6,146 nt of DNA from Sulfurimonas sp. (GTDB lineage Bacteria > Campylobacterota > Campylobacteria > Campylobacterales > Sulfurimonadaceae): NCBI GenBank assembly GCA_027083475.1, contig JALWON010000150.1:1-6146 (forward strand), written 5' to 3'. The notes below the pieces were generated by a model, which was given only the letters and a program-made list of their open reading frames with translations, ran no database searches and was not told where the DNA came from. Numbering within the stretch: position 1 is the first letter of the stretch; each line of letters starts with the position of its first letter. Below, one piece after another: positions 6,083 through 6,146 of this stretch. Made by a program: the position numbers and the translations under genes.

Positions 6083-6146
6083 TTATGCCACACTTTTTAA
6101 ATAGTCAAGATAAACATTCATTGGTTTTTGATAGTCCAAACTTGAA
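6083..6146 (-). CDS. IS3-family-like transposase (orfB), last 20 codons only
   Basis: The frame SSLDYQKPMNVYLDYLKSVA then TAA is read on the minus strand up to the window edge. It fits the tail of IS3-type DDE transposases (rve integrase core), whose ends typically read 'HsSLgYkTPmeVYl'. The S-L-x-Y-x-x-P-x-x-V-Y spacing is conserved here. The catalytic DDE residues lie outside the window, so activity cannot be judged. The stop is 65 bp from the inferred IS end, normal spacing for this family. Confidence 0.75.
   Translation of the reverse strand, partial: SSLDYQKPMNVYLDYLKSVA

Larger units (their letters stand above)
6018..6146 (-). mobile_element. Right end of an IS3-like insertion sequence (continues beyond window)
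   Basis: The element contains the transposase C-terminus followed by about 65 non-coding bases. Read from outside, the end is TGTATAATGCCCC, then an A-rich run and AAGACAAC. This resembles ends of the IS3 family (TGTA...GCCCC.AAAA...GACA, as in IS150-type members). The boundary at 6018 is set by that TG...CA-type end and by the point where kinase homology stops. It is uncertain by a few bases because the other end and the target duplication are outside the window. Confidence 0.75.

Overview
The window looks like an AT-rich chromosomal segment of a member of the Campylobacterota (a Sulfurimonas- or Arcobacter-like organism). This is inferred from overall base composition and protein style only; no marker gene settles the taxon.

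Left part (1-2411): the 3' end of a Fur/PerR-family regulator on the + strand runs tail-to-tail, with a 9-bp overlap, into a complete HI0933/YhiN-type flavoprotein gene on the - strand. That gene is divergent from a complete DTW-domain tRNA aminocarboxypropyltransferase gene on the + strand. The whole space between the two start codons is filled by a non-coding 271-bp element (1465-1735). It has 34-bp terminal inverted repeats and three internal hairpins that abut each other base for base, so a strand can fold into a closed cloverleaf-like figure. The element reaches within 5 bp of one start codon and 19 bp of the other.

Middle (2414-3088): a complete yggS-type PLP-homeostasis gene on the - strand is convergent with the DTW gene, with 2 bp between them. 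It has a good ribosome binding site and a probable promoter of its own inside the end of the gene upstream.

Right part (3136-6146, all - strand): this was probably once a sensory and uptake operon of sensor kinase, response regulator and TonB-dependent outer-membrane receptor, with gaps of 20 and 23 bp. The receptor (FyuA/pesticin-receptor-like, 660 aa) and the response regulator (REC plus OmpR-type winged helix, 221 aa) are intact. Only the last ~63 residues of the kinase ATPase domain remain. At about 6018 the kinase sequence gives way to the right end of an IS3-like insertion sequence, whose transposase C-terminus (20 codons plus stop) runs off the window edge. The response regulator is therefore probably an orphan here, and transcription of the regulator and receptor may now depend on the IS.

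The points most worth a second look are the cloverleaf-folding element in the divergent promoter region and the IS break in the kinase of a receptor-linked two-component system.
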